Assembly (NCBI RefSeq): GCF_003386235.1
Contig: NZ_QRDZ01000034.1
Location: 47,218 to 111,217 of the forward strand
Length of the DNA: 64,000 bases
Source of the DNA: Cohnella phaseoli
GTDB taxonomy: Bacteria > Bacillota > Bacilli > Paenibacillales > Paenibacillaceae
Reading direction: 5' to 3'
In this document: positions 9,469-18,624 of the stretch, one piece after another
Position numbering within the stretch: the first letter of the stretch is position 1
Layout of the letters: every line of letters starts with the position of its first letter
The notes under the pieces: generated by a model
What the model was told of the DNA's origin: nothing
The model's input: only the letters and a program-made list of their open reading frames with translations
Databases searched by the model: none
Translations under genes and position numbers: made by a program

Positions 9469-10350
9469 ATGGAAACGTATTCTCGCGGAGATAGATGGTT
9501 CGCTATCTTCAACTATGCGGCGCTTGCCGTCTTATGCCTGTTGATGCTGTATCCGTTCCTTTACGTGTTCTTGTATTCGATCAGCGACAGCGTGGCCGCT
9601 TCGGCCCGAACGCTGACTTTCTACCCGGTCAAGCCGACGTTGTACAATTATCAGGTCGTGTTGACGAACAGCGGCATCCTGAACGCCTTCGGCATCTCCG
9701 TGGCCCGGACAGTCATCGGTACGCTGGCTCATATCATCGTTACCACGATGGTCGCCTACGCACTGTCGAAGCGGTATTTGAAAGGAAGGAAGGGCTGGCT
9801 CGTCTACTTCATGATTCCGATGTTCTTTAGCGGCGGTTTGCTGCCTTACTATGTGGTTATCGTGAAGTTGGGCTTGTCCAATTCGTTCTGGGTGTATATT
9901 TTGCCGGCGCTGTTCAGCACGTTTAATATGCTTCTGGCCAAGGTGTTCTTCGACCAGATTCCGAAGTCGCTGGAGGAGTCGGCCGCCATGGATGGCGCAG
10001 GAGAAGCGAGGATCTTCTTCAGGATCGTACTTCCGTCCAGCTTGCCGATTCTGGCCACGCTGGCGATCTTCGCCGGAGTGGCGCAGTGGAACTCGTGGTT
10101 CGACGTGCTGCTGTTCGTGACGAAGCAGAACCTGCTGCCCGTTCAGACGCTGTTGTACAAAATCATCCTCGAGTCGCAGGCGACGACGGTCGAGCAAATT
10201 ATGAGAATGTCGCAAAACAAAACGACGATTTCGTCGGAGGCGATCAAGATGACGACGCTGATGGTCTCCACGCTTCCGATTCTGTTTATATATCCGTTCA
10301 TGCAGCGTTATTTCATTAAAGGGATGATGCTGGGCGCAGTGAAGGGATAA
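9469..10350 (+). CDS. ABC transporter permease, LplC/YtcP type
   Basis: A 293-residue MalG-like permease that pairs with the preceding gene to form the membrane channel of a carbohydrate importer. About six helices are visible. The EAA loop reads LEESAAMDGAGEARIFF, and the C-terminus IKGMMLGAVKG is the usual ending of this subfamily. ATG 9469 is chosen over GTG 9460 because the GAGGTG motif then sits six bases upstream as ribosome-binding site. The solute-binding lipoprotein gene follows after 70 bases, which contain a 16-base perfect palindrome. Confidence 0.91.
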   Translation: METYSRGDRWFAIFNYAALAVLCLLMLYPFLYVFLYSISDSVAASARTLTFYPVKPTLYNYQVVLTNSGILNAFGISVARTVIGTLAHIIVTTMVAYALSKRYLKGRKGWLVYFMIPMFFSGGLLPYYVVIVKLGLSNSFWVYILPALFSTFNMLLAKVFFDQIPKSLEESAAMDGAGEARIFFRIVLPSSLPILATLAIFAGVAQWNSWFDVLLFVTKQNLLPVQTLLYKIILESQATTVEQIMRMSQNKTTISSEAIKMTTLMVSTLPILFIYPFMQRYFIKGMMLGAVKG

Positions 10351-10369
10351 AGGACTTTACGGGTTTTAA

Positions 10370-10385
10370 CTTCCGCCGGCGGAAG
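10370..10385. other. Perfect 16-base palindrome between permease and binding-protein genes
   Basis: CTTCCGCCGGCGGAAG is fully self-complementary and lies 19 bases after the permease stop and 35 bases before the lipoprotein start. With no loop and no T-run it is not a classical terminator. It could be a processing or stabilising site for the downstream lipoprotein message, or a protein-binding site. Confidence 0.45.
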
Positions 10386-10420
10386 AGGAATAGATAGACA
10401 TACACAGGAGGTCATCTACA

Positions 10421-12223
10421 ATGTCAAACACGAAGCATCGTTTTACCAGATTTGCTCTAGCATCCGCTTTGTCTCTTTCTCTTCTATCGGCTTGTTCGAA
10501 CGGAGGAAGCAACGGAGCCGCGTCTTTGGAAGCAAGTCCAAGTCCGATCGCTTCTACCGACTCGTCGCCTTCCGCAGCTGCGGAGACGCCGGTGAAGGAA
10601 GAGCTTCTCGAATACACCTTCCTGGACACGGTCCATCCGACGGCGCCGTTCGGATACAACAATCCGAACGACGTGGTCACTCCTTACGTGGAAGATAAGT
10701 TCAACATCAAGGTCAAAGATATTATTTTTTCCGCGGGAACGAGTCCGGTCGAACGAATCAACATGCTGATCGCGGCAGGGAATCTGCCTGACGTCGTCCT
10801 GGCCGACAATCCGAACCTTTCGGTGCTGTACGCAACGGGAGCATTCGAGGATCTGACGCCGTACAAGGACTTGCTGGTCAATACGGACAAGTTTGTGTCC
10901 GATACCGGCTGGAATATGCTGATGCAGGACGGCAAGCTGATCGCGCTGCCGACAAACGCGACGCCGGATCAGTCCAACCCGGATGTGAAAGCTCTTACCG
11001 ATGCCGACATCCACTATCGCCCTCATTACGCTCAGAACTTGTTCGTACGCGAGGATATTTTGGAGAAGCTGGGCTATAAGTTCAAGAAGGTGAAGGAGCT
11101 GCAGGCCGAGCTGGATGCGAACCCTCGGCGATTGACGGAGGCGGATTTGGCCGTAGAGCCGGCGATCGATACGCCCGAGAAGTTCGAAAAGCTGCTCTAC
11201 GACATTAAAGCGCTCGATCTGAAAGAAAACGGGAAGTCGGTTATTCCGCTAGAGCTGCCCGATTGGGGGGCTTACCATCTGAGCCAGATTTATGCGCCGT
11301 CGGGCGGTTATTATGCGAATCCGACGACCCAAGAGGTGACAGGGTGGATCAACAATCCGTTCATGAAGGAGTATTATTCGCATCTGTACAAATGGTTCAG
11401 CGACGGAATTCTGGATAAGGACTATCTGATCCAGAAGCCGGAGCAATTACAGGAGAAAACGGCGTCCGGCAGGGTGGCCGTCACGTTCTTCGCTCCTGAC
11501 TTCAATGCCGTCCGCCAAAACCTGGCGCAGCTGAATCCGGATTACGACATGCGTCCGATCGCTTGGCCGAAGTCGCAATACGAGCTTGAGACAGGCAACC
11601 CTTCCTATATCGACGCGGATTATCCGGCAGGCTTCACCAATATTTTAGTTAAAAAAGGCTTTAAGGATATCCCTCGGCTGTTGAAATATTTCGACTGGTT
11701 CCAGTCGGAGGAAGCGATGGAGATTACGGCGTGGGGACCCGAGAGCGCAGGCTTGTATGAAAAAGTCGACGGTCGTCGGGTGTTCAAGGACAAGGAGTTG
11801 ATAGCTTCCCTGGACGGTACGGAGACGGGGGTCGGCGGCAAGACGGCGGAGTATTACGGCATCAACAATACGAGCAAAGCCTTCCTGACCGCTCCGGCCA
11901 CCTTCTATAACAATAAGACCTATCATACGGAGCCTACGAAATTCGACGCTTGGGGAGATTTGCGCGTCGTAGCGGGCGCCTCGAAGCTAAGTCTAGACGG
12001 AACGGTGCTTCCGGCTAGCGGGCTGAAATCGAACGAAACCTCGCAATACTACTGGAATACTTTCCGTACGACGAAGACGGCTCAACTGATAATGTCGAAG
12101 AACGAGGATGAATTTAACCAGGCTTGGGATAAGCTTGTGGCCGAGTTTAACGACAAAGGCGGATACGAGGCGGGCATCGAGGAGATGAAGCCGAAGTTCC
12201 AGGTGTCGCTGGGCGTCAAGTAA
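10421..12223 (+). CDS. Extracellular solute-binding lipoprotein (LplA-like)
   Basis: A 600-residue carbohydrate-binding component of the ABC importer. The signal peptide ends in lipobox LSAC with the lipidated cysteine at residue 25, followed by a Ser/Ala/Pro-rich tether. The mature part has the two-lobe fold features of family 1/LplA-type binding proteins (for example MLIAAGNLPDVVLADNP). AGGAGG lies before the ATG at 10421. It would capture oligosaccharides at the outer face of the membrane and deliver them to the permeases encoded upstream. A 9-bp hairpin at 12263-12286 follows. Confidence 0.92.
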   Translation: MSNTKHRFTRFALASALSLSLLSACSNGGSNGAASLEASPSPIASTDSSPSAAAETPVKEELLEYTFLDTVHPTAPFGYNNPNDVVTPYVEDKFNIKVKDIIFSAGTSPVERINMLIAAGNLPDVVLADNPNLSVLYATGAFEDLTPYKDLLVNTDKFVSDTGWNMLMQDGKLIALPTNATPDQSNPDVKALTDADIHYRPHYAQNLFVREDILEKLGYKFKKVKELQAELDANPRRLTEADLAVEPAIDTPEKFEKLLYDIKALDLKENGKSVIPLELPDWGAYHLSQIYAPSGGYYANPTTQEVTGWINNPFMKEYYSHLYKWFSDGILDKDYLIQKPEQLQEKTASGRVAVTFFAPDFNAVRQNLAQLNPDYDMRPIAWPKSQYELETGNPSYIDADYPAGFTNILVKKGFKDIPRLLKYFDWFQSEEAMEITAWGPESAGLYEKVDGRRVFKDKELIASLDGTETGVGGKTAEYYGINNTSKAFLTAPATFYNNKTYHTEPTKFDAWGDLRVVAGASKLSLDGTVLPASGLKSNETSQYYWNTFRTTKTAQLIMSKNEDEFNQAWDKLVAEFNDKGGYEAGIEEMKPKFQVSLGVK

Positions 12224-12262
12224 CCGAGGAGCGGCAATACAGCGGCGCGATTAGAGAACGGA

Positions 12263-12286
12263 GCTGTCCCCTGTAATGGGGACAGC
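12263..12286 (+). other. Stem-loop after the binding-protein gene
   Basis: GCTGTCCCC and GGGGACAGC form a perfect 9-bp stem with a six-base loop, 39 bases after the lipoprotein stop and 23 bases before the next start. There is no T-run. It could act as an mRNA 3' stabiliser or partial attenuator that lowers expression of the oxidoreductase relative to the binding protein. Confidence 0.5.
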
Positions 12287-12309
12287 CCTGAACGCATTGG
12301 AGGAGCATC

Positions 12310-13560
12310 ATGAATCGAACTCAAGACATTCGCAAAATCAAGCTCGGCATCGTCGGCGTCGGAAGCCGGGGAACGGGACTGCTTCAGGAACTGCTGGCCA
12401 TGGAGGATGTGGAAATCGCGGCCGTCTCCGATCTGTACGAGGACCGGATGCGCGAGGCGGCGGCCTTAATCGAAGAAACGGGGAGATCGGCTCCCGGCCT
12501 TTACTTGCGCTATCAAGACCTGTTGAATGAGAGCGACGCGGAAGGCGTCATTATCGCCTCCTCTTGGACCAGTCATGCGGAGATTGCCGTGGCAGCGATG
12601 AAGGCGGGCAAATATGCCGGCATGGAAGCTGGGGGAGCATCCTCTCTCGAAGAATGCTGGCAGTTGGTCCGAACCTTCGAGGAGACCGGAACGCCTTGTA
12701 TGCTGCTGGAAAATTGCTGCTACGGCCGCGAGGAAATGGCGCTTCTAAATATGGCCAAGCAAGGCCTTTTCGGAGAGCTAATTCACTGCCAAGGCGGCTA
12801 CGAGCACGATCTGAGGGACGAGGTTGCCAGCGGCGAAGAGAAACGGCATTATCGTCTCCGCAATTATTTGCGGCGGAACGGGGAGATCTACCCGACGCAC
12901 GGAATCGGCCCGATCGCGAAATATTTGGATATCCACCGGGGCAATCGCTTTATGACTCTATCATCGATGTCCTCCAAGGCTCGCGGAATTAATTTGTGGG
13001 CGCGGGAGAATCTCGGACCGGATCATCCGGCGGCAAAGGCCGACTTCGCTCAAGGAGACGTTGTGACGACGATGATTCGCTGCGCTCGCGGGGAGACGAT
13101 TCTGCTCACCCATGACACGACACTACCCCGTCCATATTCCAGAGCGGGCAGAGTGCAGGGCACTCGCGGAATCTGGATGGAGGATAACGGATCGATCCAT
13201 ATCGAAGGGCGCAGCCGACCTCACGAATGGGAAGCCTTTGGGAAGTACATGGAGGAATACGATCATCCACTGTGGCAGTGGTATCGGCAGGAAGGCGTGC
13301 GCGGCGGTCACGGGGGAATGGACTATCTCTGCCTGCGCGCCTTTATTGAAAGCGTAGCTAGCCGTGGACCGACGCCGATCGACGTTTACGATACGGCGGC
13401 ATGGATGGCCGTGACCTGTTTGTCGGAGCAATCGGTGGCGCTTGGAGGGAATGCGGTCAGCTTCCCCGATTTTACGAACGGCGGCTGGATCGGCGGTTCT
13501 TCCGGTACATCTTCAGACTACGACGGCAAGTATTCTTTAGAGATTCATTCGAACGCTTAA
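12310..13560 (+). CDS. Gfo/Idh/MocA-family oxidoreductase
   Basis: A 416-residue NAD(P)-dependent sugar dehydrogenase-like protein. The N-terminal Rossmann fold carries GIVGVGSRGTG at residues 13-23. The usual E-K-P signature is replaced by AGKYAGMEAGGAS, so the canonical lysine is not in its usual setting. A histidine pair typical of the family is found in YPTHGIGPIAKYLDIHRG. GGAGGAG lies just before the ATG. In this operon it probably oxidises a sugar or glycoside released from the imported oligosaccharide; the substrate is unknown. It is one of four family members in the window. Confidence 0.87.
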   Translation: MNRTQDIRKIKLGIVGVGSRGTGLLQELLAMEDVEIAAVSDLYEDRMREAAALIEETGRSAPGLYLRYQDLLNESDAEGVIIASSWTSHAEIAVAAMKAGKYAGMEAGGASSLEECWQLVRTFEETGTPCMLLENCCYGREEMALLNMAKQGLFGELIHCQGGYEHDLRDEVASGEEKRHYRLRNYLRRNGEIYPTHGIGPIAKYLDIHRGNRFMTLSSMSSKARGINLWARENLGPDHPAAKADFAQGDVVTTMIRCARGETILLTHDTTLPRPYSRAGRVQGTRGIWMEDNGSIHIEGRSRPHEWEAFGKYMEEYDHPLWQWYRQEGVRGGHGGMDYLCLRAFIESVASRGPTPIDVYDTAAWMAVTCLSEQSVALGGNAVSFPDFTNGGWIGGSSGTSSDYDGKYSLEIHSNA

Positions 13561-13588
13561 CTTCATAACGGGTGGGGGATGGGCATGC

Positions 13589-15580
13589 ATGCGAATTAAG
13601 CTTAGGGGATTTAGACGTCTTGCGGTTATATCGCTCGCGGCAGCGATTGCAGCAGGAATGTTGGGGGACGTTCGGGCATCGGCCGCGGACGTTCCTCCTC
13701 AAATCGGGATCTGGTATAGCACGTGGTATGCCAAAGAAGGCGCATACGTATGGGCGGAAAATTTGGGGACGGCATCTACAAACCAACTGCTCGGCGACGC
13801 GAATGGAGACGGCAAAGCGGATGCCGTCCTGTATGACAGCTCGAACGGGAAGTGGACGGTGGCGCTCTCGAACGGCAACGGGTTTTCCGCCGCGAGTATG
13901 TGGGTAACGGGGCACGGCTATGGCTCGGCGGATCAATTTCTTGCAGATGTCAATGGGGACGGCAAGGCGGATGCAGTCGTCTATTTCGAGCAGGACGGAA
14001 GCTGGTGGGTATCGTTGTCTACCGGCTCCGGCTTTGGGAGCTACTCCAAATGGAAGCAAAGCTTCGGAATCGGGGCTAACAAACGCATGCTGTCCGATGT
14101 GAACGGAGACGGGAAAGCGGATGCCATCGCGTATTACGGGAATGCGGGAGACTGGTGGGTCGCTCCGTCGACGGGCAACGCTTTCGGCGCAGAAAGCCGC
14201 TGGATCTCCGGGCATGGCGTCGGCTCCGGCAATCAAATGCTGGCGGACGTTAATGGAGACGGCAAGGCCGATTCCATCGTCTTTTTCGATCAGGACGGAA
14301 GCTGGTGGACGGCGTTATCGAACGGCGCGAATGCCTTTCAGGGCTATACCCGCTGGAAGAACGGATTCGGAAGCGGTTCATCCGCCCAGTTCGTCGGGGA
14401 CACGGATGGCGACGGGAAAGCGGATGCCGTTGTCTATAAATCCGACAGCAACCCGAATGGCAACTGGTACCGGGCATTATCAAGCGGAGCCTCGTTTGGC
14501 AGCGCTCAGGATTGGAAGATACGGCATGGCAACGGATCAGGCAAGCAATGGCTAGCTGACGTGTTCGGCGACGGAACGGAAGCTCCGGTTGCCTTCTTTC
14601 CGGCATCGGGACAATGGAAAGCGCTTCCCGCCGATCTCTATTATTTCAAACCGAACCTATGGAATACATGGGAAGGGGGGCTTCTGCCGAACAGCCGACC
14701 GATCAAGTACGTTCCCAGAACGAACGGGGTTTTCTCGACTTACGATAGCGGAGACTCTGCGGTGATCGATGAGCACCTGGCTATGCTCGCTGACGCCAAA
14801 ATAGACTTCGTGATCCTGGATGAGACGAACGGAATCAACGTAGATAACGGCTATATTAAGCAACGGGCTGCTGCGCTGGCAGGCAGAATCGCTATCTGGA
14901 ACGCGAATCCGTCCCATCGGCCGATCAAATACGCGATTGCAGTAGGAGCGATGCAGAGCACGCATCTTCCGCAAACAATGGAGGACGAGAGCGAGATCGT
15001 ATGGGACGAGTTCGCCAATCACCCCGTATATGGCGGTTCCGACAACTACTATTATTTAAACGGAAAGCCGTTGATCGTATCCTATGCGGAATATGCCGAC
15101 CGACTCCAGTGGGAGGGGTGGAGCGGAGACAAAACGGAATCCAATCGCTTTACCGTCCGCTGGATACAGGGCAAGGTACCATGGGAGCCCGGGGCGGTTT
15201 TCGGGGGAACTCCGCCGGTCTCTGATTACGGCTTGTACTTCGGATGGAGCTATCCGCTGGGAGCACAGGCCAATGCCGATACAATGGTGGTCATGCCCGG
15301 TCATAACAATAACGTGGGCGATTGGATATCACGAACCTACAATGGAGTTCGAGGCGGCTTTTATACCGAATTGGGCTGGAATCGGGTACTCATCCAAGAT
15401 CCTAAAATAGTCGTCATCAACTCGTTTAATGAATTTGCCGAGGAAACCGCCGTTCAACCAGCCGACACGAGCATGCTAGAAGCTCCGAGCGAGAAATGGC
15501 TGAACGGCGCAGGACAGCAGGATCCGGATATGTATTGGAATATGACGAAGCAGGCGATCGAGGATTTGCTGGCCCAGTAG
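13589..15580 (+). CDS. Secreted GH99/GH71-like protein with an inserted VCBS-repeat domain
   Basis: A 663-residue exported protein (signal peptide about 1-32, cut near ASA). Residues 37-50 (PPQIGIWYSTWYAKEG) match the first barrel strand of the neighbouring 569-residue protein, but the match then breaks. Residues 68-360 are six repeats of about 49 residues with calcium-loop motifs such as DVNGDGKAD, a VCBS/FG-GAP-like propeller. The barrel resumes near residue 362 (LWNTWEGG, IDFVILDETN) and ends with VVINSFNEFAEETA. The repeats therefore lie inside the catalytic domain, after strand 1. Family assignment to the GH71/GH99-like clan is tentative. The next gene is 34 bases downstream. Confidence 0.75.
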   Translation: MRIKLRGFRRLAVISLAAAIAAGMLGDVRASAADVPPQIGIWYSTWYAKEGAYVWAENLGTASTNQLLGDANGDGKADAVLYDSSNGKWTVALSNGNGFSAASMWVTGHGYGSADQFLADVNGDGKADAVVYFEQDGSWWVSLSTGSGFGSYSKWKQSFGIGANKRMLSDVNGDGKADAIAYYGNAGDWWVAPSTGNAFGAESRWISGHGVGSGNQMLADVNGDGKADSIVFFDQDGSWWTALSNGANAFQGYTRWKNGFGSGSSAQFVGDTDGDGKADAVVYKSDSNPNGNWYRALSSGASFGSAQDWKIRHGNGSGKQWLADVFGDGTEAPVAFFPASGQWKALPADLYYFKPNLWNTWEGGLLPNSRPIKYVPRTNGVFSTYDSGDSAVIDEHLAMLADAKIDFVILDETNGINVDNGYIKQRAAALAGRIAIWNANPSHRPIKYAIAVGAMQSTHLPQTMEDESEIVWDEFANHPVYGGSDNYYYLNGKPLIVSYAEYADRLQWEGWSGDKTESNRFTVRWIQGKVPWEPGAVFGGTPPVSDYGLYFGWSYPLGAQANADTMVVMPGHNNNVGDWISRTYNGVRGGFYTELGWNRVLIQDPKIVVINSFNEFAEETAVQPADTSMLEAPSEKWLNGAGQQDPDMYWNMTKQAIEDLLAQ

Positions 15581-15614
15581 AAAGGAATAAACCGATGCGA
15601 AGGGGACGAACAGG

Positions 15615-17324
15615 ATGAGAAGAAAATTTGGAGGCGTATTGCTGTTGCTAAGCATCCTTGTATCTATTGGCGCAGGTGCGGCCAATGCGAAGCCGATTAA
15701 GGAAACGGATAAGTTTCCGAAAAAGTTGACGAATGCCGGTTTTCATCCACAGATTGGAATCTGGTATACCGTTTGGTGGGACGACGAGAAGCCTTATTCG
15801 GATCATTGGCAGGATTGGACGCGTTATCGTCCGGTGCTGGGCGATTATGCATCCGACGATCCGCACATTATCCGCACGCATATGCAGTGGATCAAGCAAG
15901 CGGGCATCGACTATGTCATTCTGGACGATACGAACAGCCACTTTGCCGACGGAGGGAACATCGCGAACAACATCGAGACTATTTTTGACGTGGTCGAGAG
16001 CATGCCGGAGGGGACTGCGCCTAAGCTTGCTTTTGCGATTGGAGCAGGGCAATACGCCGGCAATAGCGAAGAAGCTCACATGAAGGAAGTCGATTTGATT
16101 TACGAGCAGTACGCGAACCGGCCTTCCTATTATTACTGGAAAGGCAAGCCGCTGCTTGTCGATTACACGACCCCGGACTGGTTCTACAAATGGGATGACG
16201 AACGATTTACCGTCCGCTGGGCGACCGGATCGACGGGGGATGCGGCCAGCGTCGCTCCGGATACGGGATTATGGGGTTGGGTGTTCAACGAATACGTTCC
16301 AAACAAGGAAGTGTTCGGGGTCATGCCTGGCTGGGGAACGGCGCATCAAGGAAGGCCGACGACTCCGATCGACCGCGAAGACGGCAAGCTGTATACCGAT
16401 CTATGGACGGAGGCGGTTAAACGAAGTCCGGAAATGATCGTGATCGCGTCCTTTAACGACCATGCGGAAGAAATCGGCATTGAAGCAATTACTCCCCGCA
16501 GTACGGACGTGAAGCCATGGGTAGACGCTTACGGGACGCCAACGCCCGATTGGTACGAGCAAATTACGAAAGGCTATGCCAGCTTGAGACAGGGCTTCCT
16601 GGAAGATTTCTATTACAAGCCGGAGAACGGCAAGCAAATCTATAAGTACGAGAATGGGAGGATGATCGAGCAATCCGCGGCTCCTCACGGCAAACCCGTA
16701 ATCGTTGTCCCCGAAGCTTATTTCACAGGGAAGTTTTTGAAGGACGAGGCGAAGAAGCCCGATAAAAACGTCGCAGTAGATGTCTTTCAAACTTGGGTAG
16801 ACGATTTCAAAGGAATAAAGAAAAGCTGGGGCTACGAGACGCTATTGGAAAATGGGAATACAGTACAGGGCATGTCCAACGGGGCAGAATTTTACGACAT
16901 TAAAAAATCGGGACTCGATCCGATGTTCACCCAGATCGTCGATCCGAAGCAGCGTATCGTACGCAAAGGATTCAAGGCTCACCCTGCATGGCTGGATTCG
17001 AAGGGCTGGAGCTTGGGGAAGGTTGCAGTGAAGCTTCCGAAAGCGAAAAAGCTTTACCTCACGTATTACCCCGGTAAAGTCAACACACTCAGCGATGGGA
17101 TCGTATCGTCAGTAATCGTGAATGGTCGAACGACGGATACCCAGTGGGTCACAGGAGAAGCGGGATGGAAGAGCAAGGTTGTCATCGATTTGTCCAAGTA
17201 CGCCGGCCAATCGATTGAATTGGCTTTTAAGGTCGGCTGGGGACAGGAGAAGCTGGGCGACGAGGCCACGACGGCCTACGATGCTTTCTTGATCGGAGAC
17301 CCGCTGATCGTAACGAAGCTGTAA
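15615..17324 (+). CDS. Secreted GH99/GH71-like protein with C-terminal beta-domain
   Basis: A 569-residue exported paralogue of the preceding protein, with signal peptide about 1-25 (GAGAANA). The TIM-barrel-like domain runs from PQIGIWYTVWW (about residue 45) through IDYVILDDTN to VIASFNDHAEEIG (about residue 290) without the VCBS insertion. The last 200 residues form a beta-rich, probably carbohydrate-binding module (VDLSKYAGQSIELAFKVGW). It may act on an extracellular glycan and feed the upstream ABC importer; specificity is unknown. An AACAGG motif precedes the ATG. The stem-loop at 17332-17375 ends the operon. Confidence 0.75.
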   Translation: MRRKFGGVLLLLSILVSIGAGAANAKPIKETDKFPKKLTNAGFHPQIGIWYTVWWDDEKPYSDHWQDWTRYRPVLGDYASDDPHIIRTHMQWIKQAGIDYVILDDTNSHFADGGNIANNIETIFDVVESMPEGTAPKLAFAIGAGQYAGNSEEAHMKEVDLIYEQYANRPSYYYWKGKPLLVDYTTPDWFYKWDDERFTVRWATGSTGDAASVAPDTGLWGWVFNEYVPNKEVFGVMPGWGTAHQGRPTTPIDREDGKLYTDLWTEAVKRSPEMIVIASFNDHAEEIGIEAITPRSTDVKPWVDAYGTPTPDWYEQITKGYASLRQGFLEDFYYKPENGKQIYKYENGRMIEQSAAPHGKPVIVVPEAYFTGKFLKDEAKKPDKNVAVDVFQTWVDDFKGIKKSWGYETLLENGNTVQGMSNGAEFYDIKKSGLDPMFTQIVDPKQRIVRKGFKAHPAWLDSKGWSLGKVAVKLPKAKKLYLTYYPGKVNTLSDGIVSSVIVNGRTTDTQWVTGEAGWKSKVVIDLSKYAGQSIELAFKVGWGQEKLGDEATTAYDAFLIGDPLIVTKL

Positions 17325-17331
17325 AATGAGG

Positions 17332-17375
17332 CAAGCCGGTTCGGGGCTGTTACGACGAACCGGCTTGGTTTTGTT
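17332..17375 (+). terminator. Intrinsic terminator of the 2.9-17.3 kb operon
   Basis: CAAGCCGGTTCG and CGAACCGGCTTG form a 12-bp perfect stem around a 12-base loop, starting 8 bases after the stop codon and followed by GTTTTG. It lies between the rightward operon and the leftward Uma2 pseudogene. Confidence 0.8.
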
Positions 17376-17398
17376 GTACGGGCGGAGGCTTCTCGAGT

Positions 17399-17883
17399 TC
17401 ATTGCAGCACATCCTCGAATAGCCGGCTGACCGTGAAGGAGACGCAAGGGAGCTTGCTTGAGACGACCTGCTCGTCATTTTCGTATAGCTGGATTAGTTC
17501 ATACTTCCCGCGCTCATCCAAGCGAAACTGCTCTAACGTCCGAGACTCGGGATCGACGATCCAATATTCCGGGACGCCGTGTTTCTCGTATACGGCTCTC
17601 TTCTTCAGCCTGTCCCGTTTCTGAGAGCTTGGGGAGAGAACCTCCACGGCCAGATCCGGCGGACCTTCTATTCCTCGGGAAGTGACGATGTGCTTTCGGC
17701 TGCGATGGATCATGAGCGCGTCGGGCTGCACGACGTTCGTGTTGCTCAAGATAACATCTAGCGGCGCTCCAGCACCCCGTCGATGACCTCGTAACGGTTC
17801 CCGTCGTCGAGCAATGCCGCATAAGTCTCGTAAGTTGCCGGCTGCTCCTTCACTTTGTCTGTGGCTTTTTTGCTTTTCTCCAT
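17399..17883 (-). pseudogene. Uma2-family protein, degraded by an internal deletion
   Basis: The start is intact: AAGGAAGG then ATG at 17883, encoding 42 residues (MEKSKKATDKVKEQ to GVLERR) and then TAG. The Uma2 sequence resumes in another frame as PLDVILSNTNVVQPD and runs to FEDVLQ at 17399. Compared with the intact neighbour at 17932-18528, about 34 codons between GVLE and PLDVIL are missing and the frame is shifted. The downstream part keeps the PD-(D/E)XK-like core (PDLAVEVLS and KRDRLKKRAVY). It sits 48 bases behind the intact gene, as a decayed tandem copy. Confidence 0.85.
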
Positions 17884-17931
17884 TCCAAACCTTCCTTTTT
17901 TGGGAAACTCGGAGTCGGCGCTGCCAGTCGG

Positions 17932-18528
17932 CTATGTCAACTGATCCGGCGGAACGGGCAGATTGCGAACAAGCTCGTCCATGCTGAAAGAAACGCAGGG
18001 AGCGGTTTGGGACTGAATTGTTTCCTCTCCGGAATAGACATCGACCAGCTCATAATAGTCGCCGTGTAATTCATATTGCTCCAAAGTAAAGTTGGACGGG
18101 TCGACGATCCAATACTCGCGCACCCCGTACTTGGCGTATACGTTGCGCTTTGTCAGCTTGTCCCGTTTAAGAGAGTGCTTGGACGTAATTTCGACGACGA
18201 GGTCGGGAGCGCCGTTAATGCCACGGTTACTGATAATGTGCGTTCGGCTCATGTGTACCATAACGAGATCGGGCTGTCGAACCTCGGTATCCGAGAGAAT
18301 CACATCGAGCGGCGCAACTGCAACAATAAACTCATTTCGGCAGCTTGCATTCAGCCTGAACAGAATTTCTCCGAGCAACAGCTGATGAATAAATAGAGGA
18401 GAAGGACTCATCAGCTCCAGCACCCCGTCCGAAATCTCGTAACGGTTGCCGTCATCCTCCATGTTCGCGTACATCTCGTAGGTCACGGGCGACTCCTTCA
18501 CCAATTCCTCGTAAGTTTTCTTCTTCAT
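17932..18528 (-). CDS. Uma2-family (DUF820) putative endonuclease
   Basis: A 198-residue PD-(D/E)XK-fold protein. Core motifs are PDLVVEI (about residue 113) and KRDKLTKRNVYAKYGVREYW with the family's WIVDP. The biological role of Uma2 proteins is unknown; nuclease activity is inferred from the fold. ATG 18528 is preferred over an upstream in-frame GTG at 18537 because GGAGGT then lies 7 bases before the start. A SigA-type promoter (18625-18653) and a long hairpin (18556-18605) lie immediately upstream, an arrangement repeated at the paralogue ending at 43258. Confidence 0.85.
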   Translation of the reverse strand: MKKKTYEELVKESPVTYEMYANMEDDGNRYEISDGVLELMSPSPLFIHQLLLGEILFRLNASCRNEFIVAVAPLDVILSDTEVRQPDLVMVHMSRTHIISNRGINGAPDLVVEITSKHSLKRDKLTKRNVYAKYGVREYWIVDPSNFTLEQYELHGDYYELVDVYSGEETIQSQTAPCVSFSMDELVRNLPVPPDQLT

Positions 18529-18555
18529 TTTCCCCACCTCCGTCTCCTAATCAAA

Positions 18556-18605
18556 AAGCACCCCGCAAAGAAACACGTGAACGTGTCCGGCTTTGGGAGG
18601 TGCTT
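18556..18605 (-). promoter_or_regulatory. Long hairpin repeat, copy B, in the Uma2 leader
   Basis: An imperfect palindrome: GCACCCCGCAAAG and CTTTGGGAGGTGC arms with an inner ACACGT/ACGTGT stem. Read on the minus strand it is followed by CTTTTTG, the layout of an intrinsic terminator, and then by the ribosome-binding site 20 bases further on. It begins about 13 bases after the predicted transcription start and ends 28 bases before the Uma2 ATG. It is therefore a candidate leader attenuator. Confidence 0.7.
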
Positions 18606-18624
18606 CCTCGACTTTATTTCCTTT

